Positions 49,001 to 55,000 of a DNA stretch of 64,000 bases are shown piece after piece. Under the pieces are notes generated by a model. That model saw only the letters and a program-made list of their open reading frames with translations. It searched no databases and had not been told where the DNA came from. A program made the translations under genes and the position numbers. The stretch is from assembly GCA_034359265.1 (NCBI GenBank), contig CP136896.1, positions 7,905,501-7,969,500 on the forward strand. Direction: 5' to 3'. Each line of letters starts with the position of its first letter. Within the stretch, counting starts at the first letter, position 1. The stretch is from Canna indica (lineage: Eukaryota > Streptophyta > Magnoliopsida > Zingiberales > Cannaceae).

Positions 49001-52000
49001 GCATCTGCCCCCATTTTTCACCAACAAGATTACGAAGCCTATGCTCAGTCTGAAGCTGACCAGCATGTTGATTCAGACAATGAATCCACGGAAGAAGAAG
49101 ACTTCGAAACCAAATTCAGTAAGCTTAATCCTTATTATTACTCTGACAATGAACTTGCCTTTGCTGCTGAATTAGAATACCCAGTGTTTCGCAACTTGAA
49201 GGAAGCAGTTGTTACACCGGTTAAACCGGTAAAAACAGAATCGGCTTTTGTCTCTGGAGATGCATCCTCATCTGTTACGCAAATTCCCAGAGAACCCATC
49301 ATGGGACCAGCTCAGTATCCCCCAAGCAGCGCTATACCAAGACCCTTTGAATCCAAGGAGACAATTTCTTCAAAAATTGGACGACTTCGGGGTGGTTATG
49401 CAAAAGCCAATAGTGAGAAGTACACTTTACCCTCAGCACAAGCAAATACAGGAGCTATGCTAGTACTTCCAGAAACCTTCACTGCATACAGTGACGTACT
49501 CTCACGATGGGAGTCGATCACACTGAACTTGCTTAATGAGCGTACATGGAATGACAACAAAGCCAAGGTTTTCTTTGTAGAAAACTTACTTGGAGAAAAT
49601 GAAAAGAAGATGTGGATACAATGGAGGATGGCGTATCCACGGGAGTATGAGGAGATAGTGTCAATTGCTGATGACCCACAAAACATACTATCTCAAGTAA
49701 GAAGAATGGTATTACTAGTGGATCCTACAACAGGCTCCACAGACGAACAAGATCGTGCATATGACGATCTGGAAAGGTTAGTATGCACAAATATAAATAA
49801 CCTTTTCGAGTTTCTAAACGACTACAAGATCTTGGCAGCTAAATCTGGAAGAATGTATATTTCACCGGAGTTATCAGAAAAGATATTCAGAAAACTGCCA
49901 CCAATGATCAGCAAGGAAATCGAAGATGCTTTCAAACGCAGGCATCCTGGAAATACCATTGGAGTAGTACCCCGCCTTCATTTCATCGCCCAATACATGG
50001 AGGATCAATGTAAGAAGGCCGCGTTTCAGAGAAGTCTAAAGGACTTCTCCATATGTTCAAAGATTCCTATCCCCGGATATTATCAGAAATCTCAAAAGAA
50101 GTATAGCCTACGAAAGGCCCAAAACTACAAAGGCAAACCTCATGATACACATCTTCGGATATTCCGAAGAAAGCACTCAGACCGAATGAGAAAATGTAAG
50201 TGCTTCATCTGTGGCGAAGAAGGACATTTTGCCAGAGAATGCCGGAAAAAGCAGGGAAATATTGCCAGAGCGGCAATCATCGAAAACCTGGACCTATCAG
50301 CTGACTGGGATGTTCTCTCAGTCGATCTTAATGAACCGGACAGCGAGGCTATATGCTCTTTCTCTGAAGGCGAGAACGGATCAGCTCACACCTTAACACT
50401 GGAACAAGCAGAGCTGCCGTATGAGACAGCCTTCGTTGTTTTCCATCAGGAAAACATTTTTGTTCTCACATCCACCAATACAGCAGACTATACGTGGGAA
50501 ACAGCAGAGAACAATTGGCGGACTAAAGTCACATTACCAGAACAGATGACTACCTGTGTCCACCGATGGGAAGACAATTCACCTGAAATCACCTTTGGGT
50601 GTGAAAGGTGTACCTGCTGCAAGGAGTTGACCAACCCCAGAATGAGGGCACACTGCAGAAGTTGCCTATTAACGGTATGTCCCATGTGTTCTAGATTTAC
50701 AATTGGTAGGCAATTACAAATTCTTAAACTTGACTTCCCACCATATCAAGAGAAGGATCTCTTGATAAGAGAATTATTAGAGTACGCCAACCATTTGGCT
50801 ACTGAAGTGAGTTATCTCAAAGAAGAAAATGCTGCTCTTAAGGCTGAAAACATCAACCTGAAGGCAGAAATTGTTCAACTACAAGCTCTTCAAATAGAAG
50901 ATCTGGAAGAAGAGTTCCACAATTTGAGTATAGAAGAAGAAAACAAACAGAGGAAAGGCAAAGGAAAGATGCTCGAAAGCCTGATTGAAGAAGCTGAAGA
51001 GCATATCCAGTTACAGCAAAAACTGAAGAGAGGGATCCAGATACACGAGGTCACAAATAAATTATCAACAGAAGAAACGGATCTGCCGCAGGAGTATGTA
51101 TCTATAGCTGACAAAGTCAATCAACCGCAAGGACGAAGGGTTCTAAATCGACTATACAACATGACCATCACAATGGAAATACCACAGTGTAAGACCTTTA
51201 AAGTTCAAGCTATTTTGGATACAGGTGCTACTGTTTGTTGCATCGACCAAGACTCCGTCCCTCAAGAGGCCTTAGAACCAAGCGCCTACCCAATACTCAT
51301 CAATGGCGTCAATTCTCAGCAGATGGCCAACAAACGAGTCAAGGGAGGATATATGATCATAGAGGAAAATAAATTTCCAATTCCCTTTACTTATGCATTT
51401 CCCATGAGTAAGAAAGATGGGATTCAGATGCTGGTAGGATGTAACTTCATCCGATCCATGAAAGGAGGTTTACGGATCGAAGATCAAGCCATAACATTCT
51501 ACAAGAAATTAACGACGATCACCACTAAAGCTGAAGCAGAAGTTCTCTCAGCTACAACCACGGAGGATATCACCCTTACACAAGAAGAACACTTAGAAGT
51601 CTTAAGTGCGACTTCTACATATGAATTCCCAGAATCGGAAAAGTTTCAGACAATGTTCCAACCACTATTACAGCAGTTGAAACAACAAGGGTATATTGGT
51701 GATGACCCTTTAGCCCACTGGAGCAAGAACCAGGTAAAATGCAAACTGGAGATAATTAATCCTGATCTCACGATACAGGATAAGCCATTAAAGCATGTAA
51801 CTCCAGCAATGAAGGAGCAGTTCGATGTGCATATCCAGAGTTTACTACGATTGGGCGTTATACGACCAAGCACGAGTCGCCATAGGACAATGGCAATGAT
51901 TGTTAATTCAGGAACCTCAGTGGATCCGATCACCAAGAAGGAGGTGAAAGGAAAAGAAAGGATGGTATTCAACTATCGCACCCTCAATGACAATACCTAC

Positions 52001-55000
52001 AAGGATCAATACGGTCTGCCAGGTATTAACACTATCCTTAAAAGGATTGGGAATAGTAGAATCTTTTCCAAATTTGATTTAAAATCAGGATTCCATCAAG
52101 TCGCGATGGATCTAGATTCAATACCCTGGACGGCCTTCATAGTTCCAGGAGGATTGTACGAATGGCTGGTAATGCCATTTGGCTTAAAGAATGCCCCTGC
52201 CATATTCCAAAGAAAGATGGACCAGTGCTTTCAGGGGACTGAAAAATTTATTGCTGTCTATATAGACGACATCTTGGTTTTCTCTCAAACTGAAGAAGAG
52301 CATGCGAAACATCTCAGACAAATGCTAGAAATCTGCCGGAAGTGGGGATTGATCCTTTCACCCACAAAAATGAAGATAGCCACAGCCGAGATCGAATTCT
52401 TGGGAGTAATAATTGGGAAAAACAAGGTACGGCTACAGCCTCATATTATTAAAAAGATTGCTACATTTGATGAGAAAAACTTGATGACTAAGACGGGGTT
52501 GAGGACTTGGCTTGGCATTCTCAACTACGCAAGAAGTTATATCCCAAATATGGGCACTCTACTTGGGCCGTTATACTCTAAAACGGGCCTCCATGGTGAC
52601 AAGAGACTAAAGCCCTCAGATAGGGACCTCATCACAAAAGTGAAGAATCTGGTTCAAAATTTACCAGATCTGGACCTTCCGCCACCAGACGCATACATTG
52701 TACTGGAAACCGACGGATGTATGGAAGGGTGGGGAGGCGTATGTAAATGGAAGCCGAAGAAACATGATAAGCGGCAAATGGAGCGTGTATGTGCTTATGC
52801 CAGTGGTAAGTTCTCCTTGGTCAAATCCACTATTGATGCGGAAATCCATGCCTGCATGGAGACCCTCAGTGCGCTCAAAATTCATTATCTCGACAAGCAG
52901 GAGATCACACTTCGCACAGACTGTCAAGCAATCATCAGCTTTCATAACAAGTCAAGCCAAAATAAGCCATCCCGAGTACGGTGGCTTAACTTTGTAGACT
53001 ACATCACTGGAACAGGTATTACTGTTCATTTTGAGCATATTGATGGGAAGTTAAATATCCTTGCAGATGCGCTTTCCCGTCTAACCTCTAAACTAGTCCT
53101 ACTCGAGGAACTACCAGCTCACATGACAGAATACATGAGGAAGCTTGAAGGAGCTATAAAAGAAACTGAAGGAGCCCCAAGACCAGTTTTAATGGAATTA
53201 AAGGCGACGATTGATTCCATTAGTACTCTCTTTATTCAAGAAGAGGTAGTAAAGACACTGACCGACTGGGATGATGAACAAGAAGAAATTAATGAAGATA
53301 ATGAGGAGGCAATTAGTCTCCTCATGGAAGAAATGGTTCGACGACCAGGACATTATGACTACTATCCTGAGGCAAGAAGGTTCCTTAGTGTTCAAGACTG
53401 GGAAGAATACATGTTCGATCTGGAGCAACGAAAAATAGCCTTCGAAGAAAAAGAACAGTTGAGACAAACAGAACAGCTGAGAAAAATGCAGGAGACTTTT
53501 GAAAACAGTCACTTATTAAGTGATAAGCCTGAATCTTCTACAAGGCTGAAAACAAAAGATACAAGACAAATCTTAGCAGAAGAAAGACTTTTCAAAATGT
53601 CCATGAACCAGTTATCTGACGAGACTAGACATTTCTTTCTCAATTTTTCTGAACATAGAACACCTCCTTACTGGCAACCTGAGCCTGAGGAGTTAAGATG
53701 GATACCAACTGACCCTCCAGACAGTGAAACCATTGATGAACGGGATTCTGATACCCTCAGAAAGGGTAAATTTCCCGCCAGAGACGACGCATGAAGAACC
53801 AACATGGGTAGCGATGACCCATTCAAAACATCGCTAGGGAAGCGAAACCCTATAACAAAATCGCACCTTATTTTGTATAAATAATTAGTTTGCTAATGAC
53901 TGCAGATGATCTTGGATGAGTTAAAGAAGCTCGCTGATGCGAACAGAAGCACATATGCTACGGCAAAAAGGGCTATGATGACGGCACAACACTGGGCCGT
54001 TCTAGGAGGAACGACACCAGATCTTATGAAGCTCGAGAAACTGACAGGCAAATTGATGTTCCGTGTTCCAGACTCTATGGATCAACAGGACAAATGGGCA
54101 TATAAAATCTATAAACTCCATCAGAACCAAACACAGAAAACATTAACGGAGCTTGAACACTTATTAGCCATGGCCTATCTGCAAAAGGCCAGGCTCGAAC
54201 AAGATGCACCAGATGATAACTATACTCTTGATTTCCTACCCTCCGTGATACACCACATCAAGAACTTGGAGTTATGCCATAAATTAATTACCAGCAGTAA
54301 ACAAAGCAACACCTACTGCAATGTCAGATTTTCCGAAGATGTGACACGACCCATGCCGAGGCCTAACCCACGACAAGACCCATGACAAAGAAAGATTCGC
54401 GATAAGATTCGCGATAAGCTTCACCAGTGCACCAGCTGTAAAGTTCTGCATTATTAGTGTATTATTGTACTAGCATGAATTATTGGGGACCCCACCCACT
54501 TATTCCTGCTAACCTTAGCCACTAAGTCTGCGTGCGTTATACGCTACTCGGCCTATATAAGGCCAGTTACTAGGAGTTGCAGAGACATCCTGGCTTCACC
54601 AGACAATCTCTACTTCTCTACTTGTGCTATTATTCTTGAGTTGTAAGCTTTCCTGAGTTGTAAGCCTTCAATAGTCAATATAAGCCTTCAGCTTGTGTTT
54701 GTTTCATTTGGCCTGCGTCTTTAACGACCCGTGTCAATCCGATCCCGAGCAAAGCAGCTATTCTACTTAAGCAGCTATTCTACTTTGGTATCATAATACT
54801 GAAACTGACAAAGAATACAAATTTTGCACTATGTACATAAGCATATTGTTCAAAAGCTTCCTTGTCTCTGTGTCCAGCATGCACCCTCGCTAACAATATA
54901 TACTTATAATTCACTAAGATTGGTTTAAAGATGTCATGACACCACAAGAAGACCAAGGGGGGGCTCCCTGCCCCCAATTCCGCAAGAATCATATAGATCT

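Larger units (their letters stand above)
40238..54793. mobile_element. Endogenous pararetrovirus (Caulimoviridae, badna/tungrovirus-like), rearranged
   Basis: Seven blocks: 40238-40404 (coat region, reversed); 40413-41298 (ORF1 and ORF2 start, forward); 41299-42681 (primer site, leader, ORF1, ORF2 start, forward); 42707-43142 (RT, forward); 43143-44528 (ORF2 start to primer site, reversed); 44529-48080 (ORF2 start, ORF1, leader, primer site, promoter, ORF3, RNase H/RT end, reversed); 48080-54793 (most of the polyprotein, ORF3, promoter, forward). Arithmetic on the blocks gives a viral unit of about 7.6 kb, normal for the family. Copies differ by only a few substitutions. The right edge falls in the tRNA-Met primer site, the discontinuity of the viral DNA. 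The left junction shares GTAGGCT with the reversed coat sequence. Confidence 0.95.
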
